From: Sciurus carolinensis
Taxonomy: Eukaryota > Chordata > Mammalia > Rodentia > Sciuridae
Length of the DNA stretch: 64,000 nucleotides
Direction of reading: 5' to 3'
Assembly: GCF_902686445.1 (NCBI RefSeq)
Contig: NC_062213.1
Coordinates: 40,560,741 to 40,624,740 of the forward strand
Each line of letters begins with the position of its first letter. Within the stretch, counting starts at the first letter, position 1. A model generated the notes under the pieces. It saw only the letters and a list, made by a program, of their open reading frames with translations, made no database searches and was not told where the DNA came from. The position numbers and the translations under genes are program-made. This document shows, piece after piece, positions 33,223 through 45,362 of this stretch.

Positions 33223-33457
33223 AAATAAGTCACACAGAAAAAAGAGAAAATACACTTTTTTGTATGTGTAAATTGAGTTTTTTTTTTAAATGAAACACAA
33301 TTTCTTTTATTTAGGTCTAAATACCAGATAATCATTAAAAATGCCAGACTGTGAGAGGAAAGAATTTTAAAAAGATAGGATATTTAATGACTACATTGTT
33401 GTGTTATCCATTGTTATATTTGCAGAATATTATAAAACAGTATTATCCCAGTCTTTA

Positions 33458-33620
33458 AGGATTAACAGAGTCATGAAATTTCAGAGCTGGAAATCATTTG
33501 AAGCCGACTTGAACCAGGGTCTTCATTTTACATTTGAGACCCAGAAAGACTAACCAACCTGCCCAGAGCCACCCAGGAAATTCATGGCAGAGCTAGAGCT
33601 TTGCCCTGCATAGCATTCCT
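33458..33620 (-). repeat. MIR-like fragment
   Basis: CATTTTACATTTGAGACCCA, CCCAGAGCCACCCAGGAAAT and TGGCAGAGCTAGAGCT follow inverse MIR order. Confidence 0.6.
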
Positions 33621-34652
33621 TCCTGGACTCGTAAGAAAGAGAGATGTCGGGCCAGCCCAGGTTTCCATCAGTGTGAAGTACAGGGCAGCTATTAGAGGTG
33701 GGAGAAGAGCAATCCTGAGGTGTCGGTAGTGGTGGTAGAACAGGGAACCAGGTGGTGCCATGATGAGTTCTTGTCTCCTTTCCACGGAGGCTGAGACCTT
33801 AGGAAGTCAGAAAGTGCCTCTTGGCTGAACCCAAAGACCATGGCCCACTGTGGTTGCTGCCTGTGAGGGTCATGTTCACAACCAGCAGCTTCCCTACCAG
33901 ACAAAGCTGGCCTTAGGACTTGGTTAGGGTACAGTTGGAGTTCAGGGGCTTTGGGCTGCTGAGGTCTGCGAGGTGCCAAGGATGTTGCTCCTTCTTTGCC
34001 CTTTTTCTCAGATCAAATCACCCATGGGTATTGTTCAAGCATTCTGTTTGGTTCTTACAATCTAAGGCATGGTCTATGTTCTTTTCGCATTGGTTCAAAG
34101 ACCATTCTCTTGGCTATGATTTAAATAACTGGAAACAAAGACTACATTTAAATTTTGTTTCCTTCTTCGAATGAGGGATTAGATTAGATGAAGCAAATCC
34201 CAGGAAGTTTCTGCAAGAGTCTTTTCCGTGTGGCAGTCCACCATTTTAGATTGCATGAAGCAGTCCCTGGTTCCTGTGCCAAGTCCCTGCCACACAGAGG
34301 ATTTAACACTCTCCTGAGACGAGCTTGAAGCAAGGCCTAGAGCACTGTGTTCATGGAAGTGTTTGGCAGCCTTTCCTGTTTTCCCTACAGGGAAAAAAAA
34401 AAAAAAAAAAAAATTGCTCTTTTAAAAATGAACTGCTCTAACATCCGGAAGTCCATACTGATATAAATAAATGAGTGAATAAATAAATGTGGGAGAAGAG
34501 GCAAATTCTCCATGTAGAAAAATTCCGAATAATTTATGTAGATACTTTGCTCTCAAAGAAGCACAATTCCTGACTCCTTAGGTGTGGCTGTGTATAGTGA
34601 CTGCCACTCCAAGAGCTTGGTATGGCAAGAGGGTATAAGGAGAGTGACTTTA
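33621..34652. other. Unassigned intergenic DNA
   Basis: About 1 kb without recognised repeat; an A-run at about 34389-34412 has no identifiable element in front of it. Confidence 0.5.
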
Positions 34653-34752
34653 GGGGTGCGGGTGTAGCTCAGTGGTACAGTGCTTGCTCAGCATATATGA
34701 AGCCCTGGGTTCAGTCCCAGCATCTCCAAGAAACAACGACAAAAACAAAACA
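34653..34752 (+). repeat. ID SINE
   Basis: GGTGCGGGTGTAGCTCAGTG head, box B GGTTCAGTCCC. Confidence 0.88.
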
Positions 34753-34780
34753 AGTGTGATTTTATGGTGGAGAAATTTGC

Positions 34781-35155
34781 TGTATTAGTTTCCCCTCACT
34801 GTAATGAAATACCCAAGATAACTAGTTTATAAAGGGAAAAGGTTTATTTTGGCTCATGATTTGGGAGGTTTCAGTTCATGATCAACTGGCCCATTGCTTT
34901 GGGCCTATGGCAAGGCAGCACATCATGGTGGGAGTACATGGTATAGAGCAAAATTACCTATAGACCAGGAAGTAAAAGAGAGAAAGAAGGGAGTCGGGAC
35001 TCACAATTCCCTTTGAGGAATTTACCCTCAATGACCTAAGGACCTCCCAAAGGCCCCCCATCTCAATAGTTCCACCACCTCCCAACAGCATCACACTGGG
35101 AACAAACTTTTAACACATGGGTCTTTGAAGGACATTCCAGATCTAAACTACAGCA
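34781..35155 (-). mobile_element. MaLR (ERVL-type) solo LTR
   Basis: 375 bp with TG...CA ends on the plus strand; the minus strand carries GAGCCAAAATAAACC before its 3' end and CACCATGATGTGCTGCC, both typical of MaLR LTRs. Flanks TTTGC (34776-34780) and TCTGC (35156-35160) fit a 5-bp duplication with one change. Non-coding. Confidence 0.8.
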
Positions 35156-35182
35156 TCTGCTTTCCTTTAAAAAGAGTCACAT

Positions 35183-35240
35183 GCTGGTGCTGGGTGTAGC
35201 TCAGTGGTAGAGCGAGCACTTGGCTAGCATGTGCAAGGCC
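35183..35240 (+). repeat. ID SINE fragment
   Basis: GGTGCTGGGTGTAGCTCAGT, cut off before box B. Confidence 0.75.
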
Positions 35241-35374
35241 CCATAAATTATAATACAACCAAAAAATTCCAGTTGCCTAGTTCTATCATAGCCATGGTAG
35301 TATAGCACAACATCACATAATACAACACAATAATAGCTTAGGATGTTTACTATGCTACCCTTTCTATCATTATT

Positions 35375-35506
35375 TTATTTTAAAAAATGTTTTTATTAGT
35401 TGTTGATGAATCTTTATTTATTTATTTGTATGTGGTGCTAAAAATCAAACCCAGTGCCTCATGCATGCTAGGCAAGCGCTCTACCACTGGGCCACAACCC
35501 CAGCCC
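35375..35506 (-). repeat. ID SINE with extended tail
   Basis: Inverted: TTAGTTGTTGATGAATC tail and CACAACCCCAGCCCC end. Confidence 0.9.
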
Positions 35507-35573
35507 CCGAACAAGCAGGTTTATCAGCAACATCTCATGCATTAATCCACGTGTTAATTATAGTTCTCAAAAA

Positions 35574-35669
35574 GTTTTTTTTTGTTTTTGTTTTTGCAGT
35601 GCTGGGATCAAACCCAAGGTATCAATCATGCTTAGCAAGGGGTCTATCATTGAGTACACCTCTAGCCCC
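35574..35669 (-). repeat. ID SINE
   Basis: Inverted, diverged: GCAGTGCTGGGATCAAACCC ... GAGTACACCTCTAGCCCC. Confidence 0.85.
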
Positions 35670-35767
35670 ACACACATTTTTACATGTCCGTATCCATATT
35701 GCGAATCTAATTTAAATCAATTTCAATTTGAAAATTCATATGGGAATCCAAAGCTAAACTAACTCTC

Positions 35768-35994
35768 CTTATTTGTTTATTTATTTATTTTCCTTGCAGT
35801 ACTAATGAGTTCACCCAGGGCTTTAAGCATGCTAGGCAAGTGCTTTGCTCCTGAGCTACACTCCTGGTCCTTTCTAAGTTTTATTTTGACACAGTGCTTC
35901 ACTAAATTGCCTAGGCTGGCCTTGAACTTGTGATCCTCCTGCCTCAGCTTCCTGAGTAGCTGGAATTACAGGTGTGCACCACCATGCCTGGCTA
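35768..35994 (-). repeat. B1-dID SINE
   Basis: Inverted ID half then inverted B1 half ending GTGCACCACCATGCCTGGCT. Confidence 0.9.
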
Positions 35995-36051
35995 AGCTAA
36001 TTTCCTTCCTCCTTTCCTCCCCTTCCCTCCCCTCTCCTCCTCTCCTCTTCA

Positions 36052-36240
36052 TCTCTTTTTTTGCAGTAGAGGGAAGCAAACCCAGCCGTGCTTTATCACT
36101 GAGCTACACTCCCAGATTTTTTATTTTTTATTTTGAGACAGTGTCCCACTAAGTTGCCCAGACTGGCTTCAAACTTTCAATCCTCTTGCCTCAGTCTCCT
36201 GCATCACTGGGAGTCTGGGTATCTGCCACCGTGCCTGGTT
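36052..36240 (-). repeat. B1-dID SINE
   Basis: Inverted, ends TCTGCCACCGTGCCTGGTT; preceded by a CCTT/CTCC-rich pyrimidine run (36005-36060). Confidence 0.9.
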
Positions 36241-36354
36241 GAAACATCCTTTACCACAGTGAAGGATCTCCATTGACAGCGGGCCTCTTGCCCTCTGGCT
36301 TTGCACATGTTGTCCTCTGCCTGCTCTCTACCTTCTCTCCTCCTTATGCAACTC

Positions 36355-36930
36355 TTTTTTTAAAAAAAAAATATTTTTAATATATTTTTTATTCTAATTA
36401 GTTATACATGACTAACTAGAATAGAATAGTATAACATGTAGAATGCATTTTGACACATCAGACATAAATGGAGTATAACTTCTCATTCTTCTGGTTGTAC
36501 ATAATGTAGAATTAACACTGGTCATGTAATCATATATGCACAAGAGTAATAATGTTCAATTCATTCTACTATCATTCTTTCCCCCATGTCCCCTCTCCTT
36601 CCTTCACTCCCTTCTGTCTAGTCCAAAACACCTCTATCCTTCATCCCCACACCCCATTGTGAATTAGCATTCACATAGCAGAGAAAACGTTCGAATCTTG
36701 GTTCTCTGGGATTGATTTATTTCACTTAGCATGATATTTTCCGGTTCCATCCATTTACTGGCAAATGCCACAATTTCACAATTTCATTCTTCTTTAGGGC
36801 TGAGTAATATTCCATATGTTTATAGACCACAGTGTCTTTATCCATTCACCTGTTGAAGGGCACCTAGGTTGGTTCCATAGTTTAGTTATTGTAAATTGAA
36901 CTGCTATAAATGTCGATGGTTACACAACTC
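36355..36930 (-). mobile_element. L1 LINE 3' end
   Basis: Inverse of the element at 32520: AGAATGCATTTTGACACATC, CACTTAGCATGATATTTTCC, TTCTTTAGGGCTGAGTAATA and CACCTAGGTTGGTTCCATAG. Older than that copy. Confidence 0.88.
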
Positions 36931-38290
36931 TTTATAGGGCTCAGAATCCTCCTCATTTAACTTCTGTGTTCCTTATATAAAAGATTAGCACCAAGCATAA
37001 CATGTCATATTCTCTAATTGATTTTGCAAGGTTTACAAGTGTGCTACTAAGTTACCTCTTCCTCTCCATGCTTTGTTATCTACACATGCGGATTGGTAGA
37101 GGAGCAGCTGGCATGGCAAATGGAAAGATGTCGTACTGCCAGTTCCAGCACCTGGCTCTGGGACCTCAGTAACCATCCATGGACTATTTAGCACGTGCCA
37201 GGTGCTCTGCGGGATGTGGATTGAACAGGAAGTCACCAAAGCACATCCCCTTCCTTACGCACACTCCCATAAACCATGCTTCCCAGATTTTCTTGCCAAG
37301 AAAAACTTGCAAGGCTGTGAGCCTGAGTTTGGGTTAGTGGAACATGGGTAAAAGTGATGTAGGCCTCTTCCAGGCCCAGACTATAAACACCCCCTTACAA
37401 GCATCCACTTTCCCTCTTTCTTGACCAAAAACCATCTTAAAGTTCAGAAATTCTGGCTAATGGATCATAGGAGGTATTAAACAAATACTTGGTAACTGGT
37501 TCATTTGCCTCTGTGATTTCAAAATGCTAATATTTGGAAGAGATCTATTGGCTAACAGTTGCTGAAAAACTGAGTTAGCACCTTTTAGACTGAGTTCCTT
37601 CCAAAACACACCATTCACGTTTGTTTGACCAACTGAGTGATGATTGAATTAAAATTCCTAAATATCATCCATCCCCTATTAAATCAACTCTTTGTTTTGT
37701 TATGTGTTCTATTTCTAGCTACACAATTCCAAAGTGGTTTAACTTGAAGTCATAGTCCAATCTTATTTTTTAAATTTTTTTTATAATTAGTGGGCCAATT
37801 CTTATTTTAAACATTCCTTCTGAGTTGTGGTGCATGTATTTGGTTACTTGACAGTCAACCATTGTTATTCTCATAAAAATTTTGCTGAATAGCACAATGG
37901 CCTAGATTCTGAGGTCTTAAGCCATTTTTTCCTAAGCTATAATTTCCAGATCATTATTGCAGTAACTTTTCCTGGATTCCAGGGAATGTATAAAACTTGT
38001 AATAAAAATGATAATTGAACACTTGGCATCTTGACACAGCTTTCCTCAAGATGTCCAGCAACTCCAGGGAAGGGTTATAAAGTTTGAGATGAGAACCAGA
38101 TAAATAGCAGCTGTTGGCAGACAGAATTCCTAAGTGCTTGGAAGCTTGTATACCCACATCTATCTTAGTTAAAAGCTGGCCCCATAGCCGTGATATTAGA
38201 CTAAGGGGTCCAAATCCAACTGTGCTTCACTTAGTTCTCAGTGTTCTGCCCAGTGCAGGTCAAATAATATCAACCAGCAAACAAGGATAA
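36931..38290. other. Unassigned intergenic DNA
   Basis: About 1.36 kb, AT-rich, no recognised repeat or exon. Longest unassigned stretch of this part. Confidence 0.5.
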
Positions 38291-38506
38291 TTGTTTTTGT
38301 TTGTTTTCGGTACTGGGGATTGAACCCAGGAGCACTTAACCACAGAGCCATGTCCGCAACCCTTTTTTATATTTTATCTAGAGACAGGGTCTTGCTAAAT
38401 TGCTTAGGGCCTTGCTGATTTGTTGAGCCTGGCTTTGAACTTTAGATCCTCCTGCCTCAGCCTCCCAAGCTGCTGGGATTACAGACATGTGCCACCGTGT
38501 CTGGCA
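38291..38506 (-). repeat. B1-dID SINE
   Basis: Inverted: GGTACTGGGGATTGAACCCA and ...GTGCCACCGTGTCTGGC. Confidence 0.92.
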
Positions 38507-38911
38507 AGAGACCAATGATGTTTTGACACATGTATGTATTGTGCAATAATCAAATCAGGGTATTTATTAATCATATCCATCACCTCATACCTTTATCATT
38601 TCTTGGTTGCAAAAACATTCCAAATCTTCTCTTTAGTTATTTTGAAATACTCAATATCATATTGTTAACCATAGTTGACCTACTGTGCAATAGAAGGCCA
38701 GACCTTATTCTTCTATTCTAACTGTAACTTTGTACCTATTGACCAATCTCTTTAAACCCCTCACCCCACAACTCTCTCCAGCCTCTGGTAACCACTATTT
38801 TACTCTCTGCCTCCATGATATCACTTTATTTAATTCCATGTAGGAGTCAGATCATGCAATTTTTGTCTTGCTGTGTGCCTACTTTATCTCACTTACCATA
38901 ATGTCACCCAG

Positions 38912-39338
38912 TGTTATGGTTTGGATATGAGGTGTCCCCCAAAAGCTCCTGTGTTAAGGCAGGAATGTTCAGAGGTGAAATGAGTGGATTTTGACATCTG
39001 TAACCTGATCAGTCCATCCTAGTTTGAATGATTTGGCTGGGCGGTAACTGCAGGCAGTTGGGCAGCTGGAGAAGGTGAGTCACAGGAGGCATGCTCTAGA
39101 AGGGTCCATCCTCCCTGCAGCCATTTCACCTCTTTCTCTGCTTCCTAGGTACCCTGAGCTGAGCAGCTTTCCTCTGCCCCACCCTACTGCCATGATGTAC
39201 TGCTTCATCTTGGGCCCAGAGCAATGGACTTGGCTGACCATAGACTGATCCTCTGAAACCATTAGCCCAAATAAACTTTTCTTCCTCTAAGTTGTTCTTG
39301 TTGGATATTTTGGTCCCAAGAATGATAAACCTAATTCA
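38912..39338 (+). mobile_element. MaLR (ERVL-type) solo LTR in L1
   Basis: Starts TGTTATGGTTTGGATATGAG and ends ACCTAATTCA, with CCCAAATAAACTTTT as poly-A signal region. Flanks CCCAG and CCCAC fit a 5-bp duplication with one change. Both sides are L1. Confidence 0.85.
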
Positions 39339-39403
39339 CCCACGTTCATCCATATTGCCTCAAATAATAGGACTTCATCATTGTTTAAGGCTGAATAGTT
39401 TTC

Positions 39404-39436
<33 letters not shown>

Positions 39437-39450
39437 TGAGTGTGTGTGTC
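39404..39450. repeat. (TG)n microsatellite
   Basis: TG run of about 15 units with two GTGAGTGAG interruptions. Confidence 0.9.
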
Positions 39451-39800
39451 CTTTACTCATTCATTCATTGATGGACACGTAGGTTGATTCCATATCTTGG
39501 CACTTGTGATAGCACTGCAATAAACAAGGGAGCAAGCTCAGTGCCTTGAACGTTGTAAGTACTCAGTACAGCAAACCAAGTGTATCTTTCTGGTCCTTAA
39601 GAACAGAGGCAACACATGTCCACACTGTTAGGTTAAATGCATTGTCTTTATAAGATGGGTGACATGTAGACATGGATCCATCTACTCAAGCATTAGTGTC
39701 TACATCTGGCTAGTCACAGGTACTGGGGACTGGAGATAAAGAGGCAAGCTCAACAGACACACTCTCTTATACAGAGTTGTGTACAGAATAAATTCCTGGC

Positions 39801-40020
39801 ATGCCAGGTATGGTGTGCATGCCCATAATCCCAGTGACTGAGATGAGGCAGGAGGATTGAGGACAGCCTCCACAATTTAGTGAGACCCTAAGCAACTTAG
39901 TGAGAACCTGTCTCCAAGTAAAAAATAAAAATAAAAAAGACTGGGGATGTAGCTCCGTGGTAAGGTAGCTCCGTGGTTAAGTACCTCTGGGTTCAGTCTC
40001 TGGTGAAAAGAAAAGAAAAG
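39801..40020 (+). repeat. B1-dID SINE with duplicated ID head
   Basis: GTAGCTCCGTGGT occurs twice (39949-39961 and 39965-39977), an internal 16-bp duplication in the ID half. Confidence 0.9.
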
Positions 40021-40876
40021 AATCAAGTCCTGGCAGCAGATATGAACCTTGCTGGGTTCACCTTCCTTTTTCCTTCAGGGGAGTTTTAATTCTGTGCATT
40101 TCATGCTAAGTATTCAATAAATCTCAATTGAGCTGTGGGTTGAAACAAGAAGGACAGAATGGGAGATTTTAAATGTCCTCATTATCATCCCAATTTCCTC
40201 TTTAAAAAGTCACTTGGTCATTCTTCCCTTTTAAGTTTTATAGCCCCAAAGACATGAACAATTGGATAATACATGTTGGATATAAAAATTCTAATACCCT
40301 TTCTGAGAATGTATCTTGGTAACACTCTGTACTATTTTCCTTTGAACTTTGGATGGTGTAGAAATATATGCAGAAGGTTTTCAGAGGCAGCAGAGTCACA
40401 TAGCATCACCTAATGCCCCTGGCTCAAGTCCTTAATATAAAGTTATGGTGGGCATGAAAGCCCCCAGCTACTGTCATGTCTTCTGTGCAGACTCTTTAGA
40501 GACATCTTTCCCTAAGTCTGATTCTTGAGAAGATAAGTTCACTTCCAATTAGTCGTTAGAGTAAAAATAACATTTTTATATTTTAAATCATATTCATAAT
40601 TTAAAAAAATTCTTTTTTCCCCAAGGGCATAGACAGAGGTTTATTTAGGAAAGTAAATATATATTCAATGGAGAATGTAGGCTGTCTCCAGAAAGAGAGA
40701 CAGTCTTAAAAAACACTTCTCAGCTCATCCATCTTTCTTCTGGTCAGGTTGATAGAAGTGAATTAAAGCAGGTATTTCAGATCAGGGGTCTCTCAAACAG
40801 TCTATTGCCAGTTTTTTAGCGTTAATGAAACTGGGTATAAAATTGGGCTCTCCCAAACACATTGCCATTTTTAAAG
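40021..40876. other. Unassigned intergenic DNA
   Basis: Nothing recognised. Confidence 0.5.
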
Positions 40877-40989
40877 TGTTTTTTAAAAATACTAACTTTA
40901 TTTAATTTTGTATGTGGTGCTGAGGATCGAACCCAATGCCTCACGCATGCTAGGCAAGCGCTCCACCACTGAGCCACAATCTCAGCCCC
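40877..40989 (-). repeat. ID SINE with extended tail
   Basis: Inverted: GTGGTGCTGAGGATCGAACC ... CACAATCTCAGCCCC; TTGCCATTTTTA / CTGCCATTTTTA flank it. Confidence 0.9.
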
Positions 40990-41521
40990 CACTGCCATTT
41001 TTATTAATTGATGTAAGTTCAGTGGGGTTCAAACACAAATGGTTTACTCTTCTGCATCAGCACCTTCAATCATTTTCTGATGATTAGAGACATCCTGGAA
41101 GATACTCTTACTCCCCATTTTATAATTAAGAATCCAGTCTGGTTTATAACTCCAGTGTAATCCTCATCCCTTGTCCTACCCCAGCCCTTGCTAGGCTGTG
41201 GTTTAGGGACTTAGAGATGGGTGGTGTTTGCTCTGTACCTCCATTTCTCTCCCTCTTTCACCTTGGAGTGGGATTTGGGACTTTGGGACTAACTCTGAGC
41301 TTTTATGAGCATCTGAGTTAACATGTACCTGCTATGGAATGGAGGTCCCTCAGAGGATGGCTATTAATTAAAACTATCCATGGATCATGGACCTAGAATC
41401 AAACCATTACTCATTCCACCTTTATTAAGTATATTTCACCAACAGCTCATTGGCTGTAGGAACAACAAATGTCTGTATGTGATGTGTTGTTAAGGAAAAA
41501 GTCCAAATTTCAAGTTGTATT
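40990..41521. other. Unassigned intergenic DNA
   Basis: Nothing recognised. Confidence 0.5.
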
Positions 41522-41697
41522 TTATTTTATTTTTGGTACCGGGGCTTGAACCCATGGGTGCTTAACCACTGAACCACATCCCCAACTCTTTTTGAGATAG
41601 GGCCTTGCCAAGTTGCTAAGGCTGACCTTGAACTTGATCCTCCTGCCTCAGCCTCTGGAGCCACTGGGATACAGGCGTGTGCCACCGTGCCTGGCTC
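41522..41697 (-). repeat. B1-dID SINE
   Basis: Inverted: GGTACCGGGGCTTGAACCCA ... GTGCCACCGTGCCTGGCT. Confidence 0.92.
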
Positions 41698-41913
41698 AAA
41701 TTGTGTTTTAAATGCATTTCTACTCTAATCACTCTTAATCATTCCATGTTCAAATTTGACATGTAGAGGAAAACTAAGGCATTTTTCCAAACTTCAAGAA
41801 GATCTGAACATTTTTTTAGATTGGTCAACTGAACTTCAAAGAACTGGGTGGGGTCATAGAATATGGAATGAATATTAGAAAACTCAATTTCCTATTACAA
41901 ACATAAAATGAAT

Positions 41914-41998
41914 AGGGCTGGGGATATAGCTCAGTTGGTAGAGTGCTTCCCTTGCAAGCACAAGGCCCTGGGTTCAATCCCCAGCACTGCAAAAAAAC
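41914..41998 (+). repeat. Young ID SINE
   Basis: Intact head and box B; ACATAAAATGAAT on both sides. Confidence 0.95.
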
Positions 41999-43152
41999 AA
42001 CATAAAATGAATGAATACAATTTCTTCCAGCAAACAAGTACACCCAAGACATGGCATTTCTGAGAAATCGGGGTATAATGAGGTTGCTTCTGGGCTCTTC
42101 CAGCCCCTGATCAAGGGAAGGAAGGAAGTCTTTCCTTCCTGTGGGGCAGATTAAGTGACTGCCTTGTGATCATTCTGAACCTTCCTGAACCACAGTTTGG
42201 GTAGATGTGATAAGTTCTGTTATCTTTAGTTTGTGCTTTACGACACAGTACAGATGGGCTGGGAAATAGGGGTTTTTGTTACTGTGCAAAAACTCCACTT
42301 CGTATTTTATGTGAACTTACATGAATAAAAGTTTTGGATTGTATATACACGTTATAGTGTGATGTCTGCTGTATATCACAGCTTTGAAGTTAAAGGCTAT
42401 AACACTTAGCTATTGGAAAGGTTGCAGATTGACAGCTTCTTGTGAACAAATTATTTAAATTTATGGTGATAATATTCTGAGCACATAGACATTTTCCAGG
42501 AAGGACTATCACTTGGAACTGACCACAGTCTATATTGTTGTGTCTTCAAGGTACCTGACTTGTGATTTCTCCAGCGCTTTGCCCATACCTCTACACCAAA
42601 AGCACTGGCTGGGTTACAGCATTCTCTTCCCAAAGTCCAGGATCAACTCAAAGATGCTTAGCTGTCTCCAGGATGTTGCTATTACAGCCTTGTATTCTCT
42701 AGCTTGAACATTGATTTTATTTTATTTTTTAAAAAACTTATTTATTAGTGCATTATAGTTACACATAGTAGCAGGGTTCATTTTGACATAATTATGTATG
42801 CATGGAGTCAGACTGTTTTAAAAAAATACTGATTACTTTCAAAAATGTATCCCTTTAATGAACCTGACCAGTTCGGAATTCATGGGCCTCACTATATTTT
42901 TATCAGCTACCCATAGTGCCAGAGAGGCAATGACTACTCAGAGCTTTATGTTCACTTCAGTTATTTCTGATGTGCTCAAGCTCCTGGTGACAACAAACCA
43001 AACCATTCCCAGTTGGTGCCCATGATCTGTCATACAGCAGCAGAATCTAACATGGAGAGATTCCAGAGCTTACCTGGGCCAGAGGCACACTTATTTTAAT
43101 AAAGACTCGATATCAATAAGATTTGAACTTATTTTTGAATTGGCCCTCATTT
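41999..43152. other. Unassigned; possible L1 scrap
   Basis: 42720-42830 (GTGCATTATAGTTACACATA, TTCATTTTGACATAATTATG) looks like an inverse L1 3' UTR end. The rest is unrecognised. Confidence 0.45.
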
Positions 43153-43287
43153 ATCTATTTTTAGTTGTAGTTGTTGATGTTCCTTTATTTTATTTATTTC
43201 CCTATATGTGGTGCTGAGGATCGAACCCAGTGCCTCACATGTCAGCAGCAGGTGCTCTCTCTACCACTGAGCCACAACCAGAGCCCC
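43153..43287 (-). repeat. ID SINE with extended tail
   Basis: Inverted; TAGTTGTAGTTGTTGATGTT tail and GAGCCACAACCAGAGCCCC end. Contains a small CT expansion (GCTCTCTCT). Confidence 0.9.
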
Positions 43288-43330
43288 AGGTCCTTATTTT
43301 TGATGACTTCTTTTTAAGAGTGTGAAATGG

Positions 43331-44130
43331 AACTATACAACATGGAGGCGGAGGTTGATAAGCTCAAACTGATGTTCCAGAAACCTGACTCTGATCTGGA
43401 TTACATTCAGTATAGGCTAGAATATGAACTCAAGACAAATCATCCTGATTCAGCAGGCCAGAAAAATCCAGTTAGAGTCTTAAAGGATTTGTCTGATAAA
43501 ATCTCACTATCGAACTTTATATGGACGTTTTAAACCAGTTGCTGTTGAGCAGAAAGAGCCACAATTATGCTACTTGGAATAAGACTATGACCATCATACA
43601 AGAACTACAAAAGCAATCAGACTTGGAGCTGTCACCACTGACTGAAGAAGAGAAAACTGTGATAGAGCAATTAAAATCTCACATAACAGACTTAGGAAGA
43701 AATGGACTTGCAAAAGGAAACTAATGAAGAGATCTGTTCCAGAGAAATTTAGGATGAAGTCTTGTTAACACTTGATTATTAGAGGTGAGGGACTGGTAAA
43801 GGAGAAGGAGGTTTGGCTTGAGTGACAGGGTATGATGCCTTTAATCTGAGTAGCAATTAAAAGAGTAGATATTATTTGTATAAAATTTAGCTGAAAAAAA
43901 AATAAAAGGAATGGGATTGCAGGGATTTAAATATATATTTACATATATATACTTAGTTTTGTAGTTTTAACTAAGGAAGTCCCTTAATATTATTTTGGAC
44001 CTGTTTTCTTTTTGTGTAGTTGAGATAATGTAGATATTCTGTCTTGTCATAAAATAATGTTTATATATATTTCAGGAGTCAATGTGTGAATAAGTATGAT
44101 TTAGAAAGAACAAGCAACATTTTTAAAAAA
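43331..44130 (+). pseudogene. SKA2: SKA2 processed pseudogene
   Basis: Retrocopy of spindle and kinetochore-associated protein 2, whose parent (human 121 residues) joins SKA1/SKA3 at microtubule-attached kinetochores. ATG at 43342 opens [14 protein letters not shown] and [19 protein letters not shown], close to the parent. The frame breaks near 43497 (about 2 nt lost before [15 protein letters not shown]) and again near 43553 (about 8 nt lost); the last part reads [20 protein letters not shown]. The normal stop is replaced and the frame reads on to 43724. No introns; 11 nt of 5' UTR and about 400 nt of 3' UTR are kept, ending in an A-run (44125-44131). Flanked by AGTGTGAAATGG at 43319-43330 and 44131-44142. 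It cannot give a normal protein. Confidence 0.93.
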
Positions 44131-44179
44131 AGTGTGAAATGGTACTGTCACTCTGCAAAATAAGTTTACATTTTTTATA

Positions 44180-44490
44180 AAATTATTTAAGCAATAGCCA
44201 TACAATAGATAGCACTCCTGGGCATGTACTGCAGATTATTGGAAATTTTTGTCCACACAAAAACATGTACAGACGTTTTATTCATAAAAACCCAAAGGTG
44301 GAAACAACTCAAATGTGCTTTAATAGATGAATATTTAAACCAACTGTGGTACGTCTATACTGTATCAGCAAAAAAACAGTGAACTATTGATATACCATCT
44401 GAATCTTTCTCAAGGGAATTATGCTGAGTGCAAAAAGTCAATCTCCACAGAAATCTACCATATGATTCCATTTGTACAACACTGTTTTTT
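44180..44490 (+). mobile_element. Old L1 fragment
   Basis: AGGTGGAAACAACTCAAATG, TTAATAGATGAATATTTAAA and TATGATTCCATTTGTACAAC are L1-like. Confidence 0.65.
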
Positions 44491-44724
44491 AAAAAAATTT
44501 AAATGTATTATTCACAAGTTTTTAATTTATAGATTTTACTTCAGGACAATGTGATTTAAATCCCAGAGGTTACCTACCCACTGGATGATATCCATAATAA
44601 TCTATACTTTTTAACCTATTCGATTAATCATAACAATGGGGTAAAGAAGAATGTGAGACAGGCAAAAAGACTGACTCAAAGTTTCTTCTCTATAATGTTG
44701 AGTATCTAATAATTCTTTCTTCTT

Positions 44725-44880
44725 TTCTTTCAATTTTGAAACAGGTTTTCCAGATCCTTCTCTTCCCTTTTTTTCTTTTTCCTCCTCCTCCTTTTTCTTT
44801 TCCCTCTTCCTTCTTCTCTTCCTCCACTTCAGCCTCCCCTCCTTCTGCCTCTCCTCCTCTTTTTATTCCTCCCCCTTTGT
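44725..44880. repeat. Pyrimidine-rich tract
   Basis: About 155 bp of nearly pure C/T on the plus strand (CCTCCTCCTCC, CTTCTTCTC runs). The Glu/Lys/Gly-rich open frame on the minus strand is a composition artefact. Confidence 0.85.
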
Positions 44881-45174
44881 ACAACATTTTTGAAATGGCA
44901 AAATTACAGAAAATAGATTACAGGTTGCCACCGGTTAGTGACAGGGGTTGAGGAAGGTGGGTGTGGTTATAAAAGGGCAGCACAGGGATTCAGGTGGTGA
45001 TGGGAGTCCGTGTCCCGTGTGCTCATTGCATGAATCTACACATGGTAAAATCTTGCAGTATTAAACACACACACACAGAAGTACATCTAACACTGAAGAA
45101 CTTTGAATATGGTGGCGGATCACATCAGTGTCAGTTTCCTGGTTGTGATATGGTACTATATATAGTTTTATATG

Positions 45175-45362
45175 ACTTAGGGTGTGATGGAGCATGTCTA
45201 CAATCCCAGCTGCTTGGGAGGCTGATGCAGGGGGATTGCATGTTTGAGACCAGCCTGGGCAACTTAGCAAAACTTATCTCAAAATAAAAAATAAAAAAGG
45301 TTTGAGAATGTAGCTCAGTGGTAGAGCACTCCTGAGTTCAATCCTCGGTACTGAAAAAAAAA
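45175..45362 (+). repeat. B1-dID SINE
   Basis: GGGTGTGATGGAGCATGTCT start; ID half TTTGAGAATGTAGCTCAGTG. Confidence 0.9.

Larger units (their letters stand above)
38507..39540 (-). mobile_element. L1 LINE 3' end split by an LTR
   Basis: 38507-38911 (CCAGCCTCTGGTAACCACTA, TCTCACTTACCATAATGTCA) and 39339-39540 (GGCTGAATAGTTTTCCAGTG, GTAGGTTGATTCCATATCTT) are adjacent parts of one inverse L1 3' end. The (TG)n at 39404-39450 lies where L1s often have a TGTATATAT stretch. Confidence 0.85.

Noticed and set aside
44690..44887. 65-residue Glu/Lys/Gly-rich open frame
   Set aside because: It is the reverse strand of a C/T-rich tract; composition alone explains it.
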